DNA from: Vibrio celticus
GTDB lineage: Bacteria > Pseudomonadota > Gammaproteobacteria > Enterobacterales > Vibrionaceae
NCBI RefSeq assembly: GCF_024347335.1
Contig: NZ_AP025463.1
Coordinates: 682,001 to 746,000, forward strand
Reading direction: 5' to 3'
DNA: 64,000 nucleotides
The translations under genes and the position numbers were made by a program. A model generated the notes under the pieces. It did not search any database, was not told the DNA's origin, and worked only from the letters and a program-made list of their open reading frames with translations. Below, one piece after another: positions 30,070-37,946 of the stretch (within the stretch, counting starts at the first letter, position 1; every line of letters begins with the position of its first letter).

Positions 30070-30231
30070 ATACCAATCGTAGTAAATAACTGGTCACCCT
30101 AGCTTGTTAAAAATCTCGATAACTGCGTTGTGATTTTTGATTGTAGAATAACTACTTATCAGAAAATCACGCCTTGTTCTCAAGCCTTTTTCCTGCGCTA
30201 TTTCTGAACACTTACTTACTGTGATTGGTAT
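30070..30231. repeat. MITE-like element with terminal inverted repeats
   Basis: A 162-bp non-coding unit bounded by inverted ends: ATACCAATCGTAGTAAATAA on the left and, reading inward from the right, ATACCAATCACAGTAAGTAA (17 of 20 matching). It encodes nothing. Elements with ACCAATC ends of this kind are scattered through Vibrio genomes. It begins 3 bases after the DUF3332 stop codon. Confidence 0.72.
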
Positions 30232-30272
30232 TACTTCTTTAGTCACAAATAGTCATTACAAAGATTAGATAC

Positions 30273-30304
30273 AAAAACAGGTACTCATTGAGTACCTGTT
30301 TTAT
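30273..30304. terminator. bidirectional terminator before pepD
   Basis: A perfect 11-bp stem ACAGGTACTCA / TGAGTACCTGT flanked by an A-run and a TTTT run; usable by pepD (minus) and by read-through from the DUF3332 gene (plus). Confidence 0.85.
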
Positions 30305-30367
30305 TTTGTGTCGATAAACGGTGTTTACTGAAACACCATTTACTGAAAAGCGCTAACGCTAATCGAA

Positions 30368-31840
30368 TTATGCTTTTTCTGGGATCGCTTCAAGCAATGC
30401 AACCATTTGGTTCCAGAATAGCTCAACGGTGTCGATCTTCACTTTCTCATCAGGAGAGTGCGGGAACTTGATGGTTGGGCCGAAAGAAACCATATCCATG
30501 TTCGGGTAAGGTTCTTTGAATAGACCACACTCAAGACCAGCATGGATAACCATGATGTTTGGCTTGTGACCGTAGATACCTTCGTACATGTCGCGGAAGA
30601 TATGCATGATTTCTGAATCTGCGTCTGGTTTCCAACCTGGGTAAGCACCAGAGAACGCGATGTTAGCGCCTGCTAGTTCAGCAACAGAGTGAAGCATGCT
30701 TTCTACTTGTGAGCGACCTGAATCGATAAGAGAACGGATCAGGCAAAGCACTGTGATTGAGTTCTCTTCTGTTGTGATAACACCTACGTTTAGAGACGTT
30801 TCCACAACACCTTCAATCTCGTCACTCATACGAATCACGCCGTTTGGACATGCGTTAAGTGCCGCGATAAAGCGAGCTTGGTCTGCTGACGCAAGTGCGC
30901 TCATTTCTACAGAAGCTTCTTCATTGAAAGTCACGATGCTGTCTTCTACTTTACCTAGCTCTGTTGAAAGCAGCTCAGTGTAGTAGTTGTATAGTGAAGC
31001 CAGTTTTTCTTGGTTTGCCGCAGGAACAGCAACCGTTACGAAACCTTCACGAGGGATCGCGTTACGAAGGCTACCACCTTTGAATTCGACGATGCGAAGG
31101 TCTAGCTCTTTTGCGTGACCCGCTAGGAAGCGAGCAAGCAGTTTGTTTGCGTTTGCACGACCTGTGTGGATGTCACAACCAGAGTGACCGCCTTTTAGGC
31201 CTTTTAGCGTTAGCTTACGTGTTACGAAGTCAGCTGGAATCGCGTTACGAGCAATTTCAAATGTCATTGCGCCGTCGATACCGCCAGCACAACCCATGTA
31301 CACTTCGCCTTCTTGCTCTGAATCGGTGTTAAGAAGGATATCGCCTTCTAACCAACCCGCTTCAAGACCGAAAGCACCAGTCATGCCTGCTTCTTCATCT
31401 ACTGTTAGTAGAACTTCGATAGGGCCGTGCTGGATTTCGTTTGAAGCAAGAACCGCTAGGCAAGAAGCCATGCCCATGCCGTTATCAGCGCCAAGCGTTG
31501 TGCCTTTAGCTGTAACCCACTCTCCATCAATGTATGGTTGAATTGGATCTTTAGCAAAGTCATGAACTGTGTCTTCGTTCTTTTGTGGAACCATATCGAT
31601 GTGAGCTTGTAGCACTACACCTTTTTTGTTTTCCATACCCGCCGTTGCTGGCTTTTTGATGAATACGTTACCCGTTGGGTCACGACGTACATCTAGGCCT
31701 TGCTCTGTTGCCCAAGCAATAATGTATTGAGCAAGCTCTTCTTCATGCTTAGAAGGGTGTGGGATTGAGCAAATCTTATCGAAGAACTGCCAGATAGGGG
31801 CAGGGGATAATTTACTGATCTCAGAATGGAATTCAGACAC
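30368..31840 (-). CDS. pepD: aminoacyl-histidine dipeptidase PepD (cytosol non-specific dipeptidase)
   Basis: A 490-residue M20/M28-type di-zinc dipeptidase cleaving carnosine-like and other dipeptides in the cytoplasm. Visible: FDKICSIPHPSKHEEELAQYI near 20, VVLQAHIDMVPQ (zinc His and Asp, near 80), GADNGMGMA (bridging Asp), LTVDEEAGMTGA (catalytic and zinc Glu, near 150), LLNTDSEQEGEVY and VIHAGLECGLF near 438 (zinc His). Start is GTG 31840 with AAGGAG upstream. Vibrio PepD is linked with biofilm in some reports. A single-gene transcript. Confidence 0.96.
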   Translation of the reverse strand: MSEFHSEISKLSPAPIWQFFDKICSIPHPSKHEEELAQYIIAWATEQGLDVRRDPTGNVFIKKPATAGMENKKGVVLQAHIDMVPQKNEDTVHDFAKDPIQPYIDGEWVTAKGTTLGADNGMGMASCLAVLASNEIQHGPIEVLLTVDEEAGMTGAFGLEAGWLEGDILLNTDSEQEGEVYMGCAGGIDGAMTFEIARNAIPADFVTRKLTLKGLKGGHSGCDIHTGRANANKLLARFLAGHAKELDLRIVEFKGGSLRNAIPREGFVTVAVPAANQEKLASLYNYYTELLSTELGKVEDSIVTFNEEASVEMSALASADQARFIAALNACPNGVIRMSDEIEGVVETSLNVGVITTEENSITVLCLIRSLIDSGRSQVESMLHSVAELAGANIAFSGAYPGWKPDADSEIMHIFRDMYEGIYGHKPNIMVIHAGLECGLFKEPYPNMDMVSFGPTIKFPHSPDEKVKIDTVELFWNQMVALLEAIPEKA

Positions 31841-32056
31841 GGATGACTCCTTTTTTATTTAATAACCATATATTTAGGTTTTGTATGGGCAAAAACCTAG
31901 AACAAAAATCTAAAATATGGGTCTGTTTTGATGGCAACAGCATACCACTTGAGCGTTTTGACGAGTAGCGGTTCTAAACCTCAAATAGCTCAAATTTTGA
32001 ATGCGATCTTGTCCATCTGATCATGGTTAAGCGCCTTGATGCTTATAAATGGCGCA

Positions 32057-32070
32057 AGCAAACGTTTGTT
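32057..32070. promoter_or_regulatory. PurR-like operator (upstream copy)
   Basis: AGCAAACGTTTGTT carries the GCAAACGTTTGC-type core of PurR operators. It lies about 90 bases before the leader promoter at 32156. Nothing else coding is seen between 31841 and 32155. Confidence 0.5.
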
Positions 32071-32155
32071 CAATCCTGTTCTGTAATTTTATTACAAAAA
32101 TAAGTTTGCAAAATGACCATAAATAGCCAAAAGTGTGACGTATAGCAAAAAATAC

Positions 32156-32183
32156 TTGTAATCTTTTTTCTTTAGGGTATATT
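32156..32183 (+). promoter_or_regulatory. sigma-70 promoter of a leader transcript
   Basis: A -35 box TTGTAA and -10 box TATATT separated by 16 bases. The expected start is about 32190. Confidence 0.6.
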
Positions 32184-32296
32184 AATAACCAACTTCTGAG
32201 ATGAAGAGTAAATGCTCAAAGGATGAGTCCGTTTTATCGCCTCCAAGGAACCGAGAAATCAAATTCGTTTTTTATTGATTTATTAAGGTGATAGTT

Positions 32297-32383
32297 ATGA
32301 AAGGTTTACCATCTGCAATGTTCTGGATTAACAGCTCTGTTTACACTAGCAACTTTGCATACCCTACAAGCTTTGGTTACTAA
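32297..32383 (+). CDS. 28-codon leader ORF upstream of the purine permease
   Basis: A short open frame, too small for usual gene finding: ATG follows AAGGTGATAGTT, a good ribosome site. The product starts MKGLPSAMFW and ends PTSFGY; seven of 28 residues are aromatic (F, W, Y). It lies between a promoter and a strong terminator at 32467-32497, the layout of an attenuation leader peptide or of an sRNA carrying a small protein. I do not recognise the peptide. Translation is inferred only from the start context. Confidence 0.5.
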   Translation: MKGLPSAMFWINSSVYTSNFAYPTSFGY

Positions 32384-32466
32384 TACCGTAAGCATGTAAC
32401 TCGAACAGTTTTGTTCACCCCTATATATTGGAATTCTTTTACAGCCCTTTTGGTTGACAGATTCTA

Positions 32467-32497
32467 CCGCCACTCAGTTTTGAGTGGCGTTTTTTTT
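32467..32497 (+). terminator. strong intrinsic terminator ending the leader transcript
   Basis: A perfect 9-bp GC-rich stem CGCCACTCA / TGAGTGGCG, a 4-base loop, and eight T. It is far stronger than needed for read-through control alone, so the leader RNA is probably a discrete ~300-nt transcript. Between 32498 and 32845 I see only AT-rich sequence. Confidence 0.85.
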
Positions 32498-32866
32498 GCC
32501 TGCTACTTTTCCAAACCGCTTTCGCTTGTCACTTTCCTTGCTATTCTGCGTGGTTGTTTTTTAAACGCCGAAATATCAATTTGCGCCTTATTACTGATCC
32601 TGTTGAAAAATACATAACTATTGTGGGTTTGAATTCAGAATTTACTGGCTAGATTCTCAATGAAAATAACCGATGGTAGAAAAAACAACCAACTAATTTC
32701 ACTGAATGCATTGTTGTTAATTATTTGTTTTTAAACACTATTTGCCGATAATGTTTGTATTTTTAATCGCTTTGTTTCATACGGCATTCTGATAAATATC
32801 GATTAGAGCCTTAATTCTATCTGGAATTTGTTATTTGATAACTTTATAATCCACAGCCAATCGATT

Positions 32867-32882
32867 ACGCAACCGTTTACTT
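32867..32882. promoter_or_regulatory. PurR operator at the purine permease promoter
   Basis: ACGCAACCGTTTACTT matches the PurR consensus ACGCAAACGTTTNCGT at most positions. It lies 17 bases after a TATAAT box (32845-32850) and 21 bases before the start codon, so binding would block transcription when hypoxanthine/guanine is plentiful. Confidence 0.75.
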
Positions 32883-32903
32883 TTACCCTTATAGGATTCG
32901 ATA

Positions 32904-34193
32904 ATGTTCGAAAAGCTATTCAAACTCAGTGAAAATGGCACCAATGTGCGCACTGAAATCATCGCAGGTCTAACAACCTTCCTAACAATGGCTTACATCA
33001 TTTTTGTAAACCCAATGATTCTAGCTGATGCTGGTATGGACCATGGCGCTGTATTTGTAGCAACCTGTTTAGCGGCTGCTATTGGCTGTTTCATCATGGG
33101 CTTTGTTGCTAACTACCCAATTGCTCAAGCTCCAGGCATGGGTTTGAACGCATTCTTTACCTACGCTGTTGTAATGGGTATGGGTTATACGTGGCAAGTT
33201 GCTCTGGCAGCGGTTTTCGTATCAGGCGTAATCTTCATCTTCTTAAGCATCTTTAAGATCCGTGAATGGATTATCAACTCGATCCCTATGTCTCTGCGTG
33301 TTGGTATCTCTGCAGGTATCGGTCTTTTCCTAGCGTTTATTGCGCTTAGCAATGCAGGCATCGTTGTTTCTAACCCAGCAACTAAAGTTTCACTGGGCGA
33401 CATTACCGCGATTGCTCCTATCCTAGGCTCACTTGGTTTCTTCCTAACGATTGCTCTTGTTCACCGTGGCGTGAAAGGGGCAGTAATGATTGCGATTCTA
33501 GCTATCACAGCTCTTGGCATTGTTATTGGTGACGTTCAATACGGCGGCATCATGTCTACACCACCAAGCCTTGCTCCTACATTCATGCAGCTTGATTTCT
33601 CTGCTGTATTTGAAATCGGTATGATTTCAGTGGTATTCGCATTCTTGTTCGTCGATTTGTTCGATACAGCGGGTACTCTGGTTGGTGTTGCAACGAAAGC
33701 AAACCTAATCAAAGAAGACGGCAAACTACCTCGCTTGAACAAAGCACTGCTTGCTGACTCTACAGCAACATCTATTGGTGCACTGCTAGGTACATCAAAT
33801 ACTACTTCTTATGTTGAGAGTGTTGCGGGTGTTGCTGAAGGCGGTCGTACCGGTCTAACTGCTGTTGTTGTTGGTATCTTATTCCTACTGGCTCTTTTCT
33901 TCTCGCCACTTGCAGGTATGATTCCGGCTTACGCAACATCAGGTGCACTTTTCTATGTAGCAATTCTGATGATGTCTGGCTTAGTTGGCATTGATTGGCG
34001 TGATCTTACGGAAGCAGCACCAGTCGTGGTAACATGTCTGCTTATGCCGCTGACGTACTCTATCGCTGAGGGTATCTCACTAGGTTTCATCGCTTACGCT
34101 GCAATTAAGCTGCTAAGTGGTAAAGGTCGCGACGTTTCACCTGCTGTGTGGGTAATGTCGGCTATCTTTATTCTTAAATACATTTTCGCTTAA
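32904..34193 (+). CDS. NCS2 purine permease, AzgA-like (adenine/hypoxanthine/guanine)
   Basis: A 429-residue inner-membrane protein of the nucleobase-cation-symport-2 superfamily, AzgA branch (E. coli AdeP/AdeQ/GhxP/GhxQ). Motifs: NVRTEIIAGLTTFLTMAYIIFVNPMIL, NYPIAQAPGMGLNAFFTYAVV, FLFVDLFDTAGTLVGVA (Asp of the substrate site, near 250) and LLGTSNTTSYVESVAGVAEGGRTGL. The PurR operator in its promoter and gpt immediately downstream support a role in hypoxanthine/guanine uptake. Which purine is preferred cannot be told. Confidence 0.93.
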   Translation: MFEKLFKLSENGTNVRTEIIAGLTTFLTMAYIIFVNPMILADAGMDHGAVFVATCLAAAIGCFIMGFVANYPIAQAPGMGLNAFFTYAVVMGMGYTWQVALAAVFVSGVIFIFLSIFKIREWIINSIPMSLRVGISAGIGLFLAFIALSNAGIVVSNPATKVSLGDITAIAPILGSLGFFLTIALVHRGVKGAVMIAILAITALGIVIGDVQYGGIMSTPPSLAPTFMQLDFSAVFEIGMISVVFAFLFVDLFDTAGTLVGVATKANLIKEDGKLPRLNKALLADSTATSIGALLGTSNTTSYVESVAGVAEGGRTGLTAVVVGILFLLALFFSPLAGMIPAYATSGALFYVAILMMSGLVGIDWRDLTEAAPVVVTCLLMPLTYSIAEGISLGFIAYAAIKLLSGKGRDVSPAVWVMSAIFILKYIFA

Positions 34194-34277
34194 TCGTCTA
34201 GATTTCTGCTTAATCGCTGAAGAGGCTATGTTTGAAATAGCCTCTAATAACATGACAAAATTATTAGGTTTTATACT

Positions 34278-34742
34278 ATGAGCAACAAATTCGTTATCAC
34301 TTGGGACAACATGCAGACTTACTGCCGTCAACTTGCTGAAAAGCAAATGCCAGCAGAGCAGTGGAAAGGCATCTGGGCTGTAAGCCGTGGTGGTTTGGTT
34401 CCTGGTGCAATCTTGGCTCGTGAGCTAGGTATTCGTCACGTAGATACGATTTGTATTTCTAGCTACGACCACGATCACCAACGTGATATGACAGTAGTTA
34501 AAGCACCTGAAGGTGATGGCGAAGGCTTCCTAATCGTTGAAGACTTGGTTGATAGTGGTGACACTGCACGTAAGCTTCGCGAAATGTACCCTAAAGCGAA
34601 ACTGATCGCTGTATGTGCAAAGCCATCTGGCGCTGATTTGCTAGACGAGTACATTGTTGATATCGCTCAAGACACATGGATTGAGCAACCTTGGGATACT
34701 AGCCTAAGCTACGTTGAGCCAGTAAATCGCAAGTCAAAATAA
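34278..34742 (+). CDS. gpt: xanthine-guanine phosphoribosyltransferase Gpt
   Basis: Converts guanine, xanthine and, less well, hypoxanthine to their nucleotides using PRPP. 154 residues (E. coli 152). N-terminal NKFVITWDNMQTYCRQLAEK, GIWAVSRGGLVPGAILARELGIRHVDT, the PRPP motif FLIVEDLVDSGDTARKLREMYP near 90, and the ending TWIEQPWDTSLSYVEP. It follows the purine permease by 84 bases, and gpt-frsA-crl is the same order as in E. coli. Confidence 0.97.
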   Translation: MSNKFVITWDNMQTYCRQLAEKQMPAEQWKGIWAVSRGGLVPGAILARELGIRHVDTICISSYDHDHQRDMTVVKAPEGDGEGFLIVEDLVDSGDTARKLREMYPKAKLIAVCAKPSGADLLDEYIVDIAQDTWIEQPWDTSLSYVEPVNRKSK

Positions 34743-34763
34743 GCGTAAACTTAGTTTTTTGAG

Positions 34764-34793
34764 AAATGACCCTTTATAGGGTCATTTTTTTTT
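34764..34793 (+). terminator. gpt terminator
   Basis: A perfect 10-bp stem AAATGACCCT / AGGGTCATTT followed by nine T. Confidence 0.9.
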
Positions 34794-34831
34794 ATATTAT
34801 TAGTGACAACCATTTCTTATTAAGTATCCCA

Positions 34832-36085
34832 ATGTCTGAACCAGAAGAAACGAGCTCGAACCTTTCGGAAACTTTGTTTGTAAAGCACAAACAGGCGAAA
34901 GAGACCTCAATGTTGACACAATACATGCCAAGCTCTGAAGCGTTATTGGATGAGAAGCGTGAACAGCAAAACTCATCATGGTACCGAAACCTAAGACGTC
35001 TTCAGTGGGTATGGCAAGGCGTTAATCCAATAGAGCAAGAAGCGGTATTGGCTCGCATCGCGTCATCAGATAACTCTCGTACAATCGACGAGTGGCTTGA
35101 TACGGTCATGGGTTACCGAAGTGGTAACTGGGCATACGAATGGACCAAGCTAGGTATGCAGCATCAAAATCGTTCTAATGAGAAGAACGGTGAAGAGATG
35201 GCTGAAGAGCTGTTTTCAGCATCGCTGTGCTTCAGTATTGCGGGTTACCCACATCTCAAGAACGACAACTTGGCAGCTCAGGCTCAAGTGTTGGCCAACG
35301 CAGCCTATTCTGAAGCGATCAAGCACACTAAGTTGATCGTCAAGCAGATTGATATTCCATACCAAAACAAGAAGATCAAAGCGAACTTGCATCTGACCAA
35401 GACAGATAAACCACAACCGGTTGTGATTGTCAGCGCGGGTCTAGATAGCTTGCAAACCGATATGTGGCGCTTGTTTAGAGATTACTTAGCACCAAAGAAC
35501 ATTGCCATGCTAACGGTAGACATGCCATCGATAGGGCACAGTGCACATTGGCCGTTAACAGAAGACTCATCTTGTCTTCACCAAGCAGTGCTGAATGAAT
35601 TGCCTAACATCCCATGGGTCGATCACCACAAAGTCGGCTTGTTTGGTTTCCGCTTCGGTGGCAATGCGATGGTGAGACTATCTTTCCTTGAGCAACATAA
35701 GATTAAAGCGTGTATCTCTTTAGGCGCGCCAATTCACGACATCTTTGTTCATGCCGACAAACTGAAACAGATGCCTAAGATGCATCTAGATGTGTTGGCT
35801 TCGCGTCTTGGTAAAGGGGCAGTTGATATCAATAGCCTTTCTGGGCAGTTGATGGCGTGGTCACTCAAGGTACAAGGTTTGCTGTCAAACAGTAAAACCA
35901 GTGTTCCTATCTTGGCATTGGCTCTGGAAGGCGACCCGGTTTCACCGCCAATGGATAATCAACTGGTTGCTATTTACAGTGATTACGGAAAAGCGAAGAA
36001 AATCAAAGCTAAGTCAATTACACAAGGTTATGAGCAATCCCTCGAATTGGCGATAAAGTGGCTTGAGGATGAATTATTTAGATGA
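34832..36085 (+). CDS. frsA: FrsA esterase-like protein
   Basis: An alpha/beta-hydrolase-fold protein of 417 residues. ATG 34832 gives MSEPEETSSNLSETLFVKHKQAKETS, matching other Vibrio FrsA starts. Helical N-terminal domain (residues 20-150), then the hydrolase core with PVVIVSAGLDSLQTDMWRLFRDYLA, VDHHKVGLFGFRFGGNAMVRLSF (Phe-Arg-Phe in place of the nucleophile elbow Gly-x-Ser-x-Gly) and LALEGDPVSP. FrsA binds unphosphorylated EIIA-Glc and affects the respiration/fermentation balance; in Vibrio vulnificus a pyruvate-related activity was claimed and disputed. The missing serine at the elbow is visible here and fits that doubt. Confidence 0.93.
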   Translation: MSEPEETSSNLSETLFVKHKQAKETSMLTQYMPSSEALLDEKREQQNSSWYRNLRRLQWVWQGVNPIEQEAVLARIASSDNSRTIDEWLDTVMGYRSGNWAYEWTKLGMQHQNRSNEKNGEEMAEELFSASLCFSIAGYPHLKNDNLAAQAQVLANAAYSEAIKHTKLIVKQIDIPYQNKKIKANLHLTKTDKPQPVVIVSAGLDSLQTDMWRLFRDYLAPKNIAMLTVDMPSIGHSAHWPLTEDSSCLHQAVLNELPNIPWVDHHKVGLFGFRFGGNAMVRLSFLEQHKIKACISLGAPIHDIFVHADKLKQMPKMHLDVLASRLGKGAVDINSLSGQLMAWSLKVQGLLSNSKTSVPILALALEGDPVSPPMDNQLVAIYSDYGKAKKIKAKSITQGYEQSLELAIKWLEDELFR

Positions 36086-36229
36086 CATTTCTCCTAAATT
36101 AGTTAAGCATGAAAAGTGTACAAACTAAGTACCTGATACTCAGAGGTAATTTATAAAATCCAAATGCGTAGTTTCTACGTATAACAGTCTGAGTAACGTC
36201 ATTCTTAACATTGAAAATGGAGATTCAAT

Positions 36230-36619
36230 ATGTCAGAAGTGACACAACAACCTACGCATTATCGCTTGTTAAACGTTTTAAAGGCTATTGGGCCTTATTT
36301 GAGGGAGCCACAATCAGAAGATGGTCATTACATTTTTGATTGCTTGTCTGTATGTGTGAACGATAAAAAATCACCAGAAGAACGCGAGTTTTGGGGCTGG
36401 TGGCTGGAATTGGATAAGTCGGAAGAGGGATATTCGGCGAAGTACAATATCGGTAAGTACAACATCGATGGTAACTGGGATTCTTTGCCGTTACCTAAAA
36501 AGGCGGTCGCTGAGGTCTCTCGAACTCAAGAAGCCTTCCACAAAAAACTGGTTGATGAACTTCAAAGTAAGTTTGAAATCAGCATCCAATTAGACGAAGA
36601 GTCTGTCGAATTCGTCTAA
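36230..36619 (+). CDS. crl: sigma-S activator Crl
   Basis: A 129-residue protein of the Crl family that binds sigma-S and helps it assemble with core RNA polymerase. Typical blocks: YRLLNVLKAIGPYLREP near 12, FDCLSVCVN, ERE FWGWWLELD with the Trp-rich strand near 55, and GNWDSLPLPKKAVAEVSRTQEAFHKKL near 83. Placed after frsA as in E. coli. It has its own terminator at 36648-36673. Confidence 0.95.
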   Translation: MSEVTQQPTHYRLLNVLKAIGPYLREPQSEDGHYIFDCLSVCVNDKKSPEEREFWGWWLELDKSEEGYSAKYNIGKYNIDGNWDSLPLPKKAVAEVSRTQEAFHKKLVDELQSKFEISIQLDEESVEFV

Positions 36620-36647
36620 TTTTAAAGGTTACTCTTCTATATAAAGC

Positions 36648-36673
36648 AAAAAGGTGCGATTTCGCACCTTTTC
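36648..36673 (+). terminator. crl terminator
   Basis: A stem AAAGGTGCGA / TCGCACCTTT with a 2-base loop and T-rich end, separating crl from proB. Confidence 0.85.
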
Positions 36674-36740
36674 TGCTTGTGAATTCCCCTTTTGATTGCT
36701 AAAACATCACCTCTTATTTGTTTTATCCATAAAAGACTTC

Positions 36741-37880
36741 ATGACAACAAATCATCAAAGCGGGACAACAACACAGCGTAAAACTGTCGTTGTTAAACTG
36801 GGTACCAGTGTCTTAACTGGTGGAACATTGGCATTAGACCGCGCTCATATGGTTGAGCTGGTTCGTCAATGTGCTGAATTAAAAAAACAAGGCCACTCTG
36901 TGGTTATGGTTTCGTCTGGCGCAATTGCAGCAGGACGTGAGCACCTTGGTTACCCCGCACTTCCCAACTCAATGGCGAGCAAACAGTTGCTTGCTGCAGT
37001 TGGGCAAAGTCAGTTGATTCAAGTTTGGGAGTCTTTATTCGCTATCTACGGCCTTAAGATTGGCCAGATGCTACTGACTCGTGCTGATCTCGATGACCGT
37101 GAGCGTTTTCTTAATGCTCGTGACACGATCAACGCACTTGTTGAACACGATATTATTCCTGTCGTGAATGAAAACGACGCAGTCGCGACCAATGAAATCA
37201 AAGTGGGCGACAATGATAACTTGTCGGCCTTAGTGGGTATTTTGTGCGGTGCTGATAAGCTTTTGCTACTAACAGACCAAAAAGGCCTGTTTACGGCTGA
37301 CCCTCGTAAAGACCCAAATGCTGAGCTCATCAAAGAAGTGAAAACCATTGATGACACGCTGCGTAAGATCGCAGGCGGCAGCGGTACGACGTTAGGTACC
37401 GGCGGCATGGCAACAAAACTGCAGGCGGCTGACATTGCTCGTCGCGCAGGTATCGAAGTGATTATTGCTGCGGGCAGTGCTGAAAATGTGGTGTTTGATT
37501 CACTGAGTGATAACCCACAAGGCACACGTTTCTTGCCTTTAGCGGAAGCGCTTGAAAACCGTAAACGCTGGATTTTAGCGGGCCCTGCTTCAGCAGGTGA
37601 CATCATGGTTGACGACGGCGCAGTAAACGCAGTCAACACCAAAGGCAGCAGCTTGTTGGCGAAAGGGGTTGTTCGAGTTAAAGGCGAATTCTCTCGTGGT
37701 GAAGTTACCCAAGTCACAGACAGCAAAGGCAAAGTAATTGCGCGTGGTATTGCCAGTTATTCAAGCCAAGACCTAGCAAAAATTGCAGGCAAGCACAGTA
37801 AAGATATTGGCGACATTCTTGGATACGATTATGGGTCAGAAGTCATTCACCGTGACGACCTAGTTGTGATTCAAGAGTAG
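36741..37880 (+). CDS. proB: glutamate 5-kinase ProB
   Basis: First step of proline synthesis: phosphorylates glutamate. 379 residues. Amino-acid-kinase domain (RKTVVVKLGTSVLTGG near 13, VMVSSGAIAAGREHLGYP, NENDAVATNEIKVGDNDNLSALV near 148) and a C-terminal PUA domain (GDIMVDDGAVNAVNTKGSSLLAKGVV near 290). I choose ATG 36741 because earlier in-frame codons (from 36696) run through unconserved sequence. Followed by proA after 66 bases. Confidence 0.95.
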   Translation: MTTNHQSGTTTQRKTVVVKLGTSVLTGGTLALDRAHMVELVRQCAELKKQGHSVVMVSSGAIAAGREHLGYPALPNSMASKQLLAAVGQSQLIQVWESLFAIYGLKIGQMLLTRADLDDRERFLNARDTINALVEHDIIPVVNENDAVATNEIKVGDNDNLSALVGILCGADKLLLLTDQKGLFTADPRKDPNAELIKEVKTIDDTLRKIAGGSGTTLGTGGMATKLQAADIARRAGIEVIIAAGSAENVVFDSLSDNPQGTRFLPLAEALENRKRWILAGPASAGDIMVDDGAVNAVNTKGSSLLAKGVVRVKGEFSRGEVTQVTDSKGKVIARGIASYSSQDLAKIAGKHSKDIGDILGYDYGSEVIHRDDLVVIQE

Positions 37881-37891
37881 CTCGTGATGAT

Positions 37892-37909
37892 AAGGCGAAT
37901 CGCCTTTTT
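37892..37909 (+). terminator. small attenuator-like hairpin between proB and proA
   Basis: A 6-bp stem AAGGCG / CGCCTT with a 3-base loop and five T. It is short, so partial termination is likely, lowering proA relative to proB. Confidence 0.5.
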
Positions 37910-37946
37910 GCATCCAAAGACAGACAGAATTTAGGGAGAGTTAAAC

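Noticed and set aside
32221..32262. Hammerhead-ribozyme-like GATGAGTCCG followed by GAGAAATC in the leader before the purine permease
   Set aside because: The core CUGAUGA is not met (AGGATGA, so the essential C3 and U4 are absent) and stem II does not close properly. The likeness is limited to ten bases.
32411..32617. 68-codon open frame on the plus strand
   Set aside because: It spans the strong terminator at 32467-32497, so it would not be transcribed as a unit.
37046..37732. Long antisense open frame (228 codons) inside proB
   Set aside because: Serine-rich composition typical of the reverse complement of a conserved gene; no homology and no start signal.
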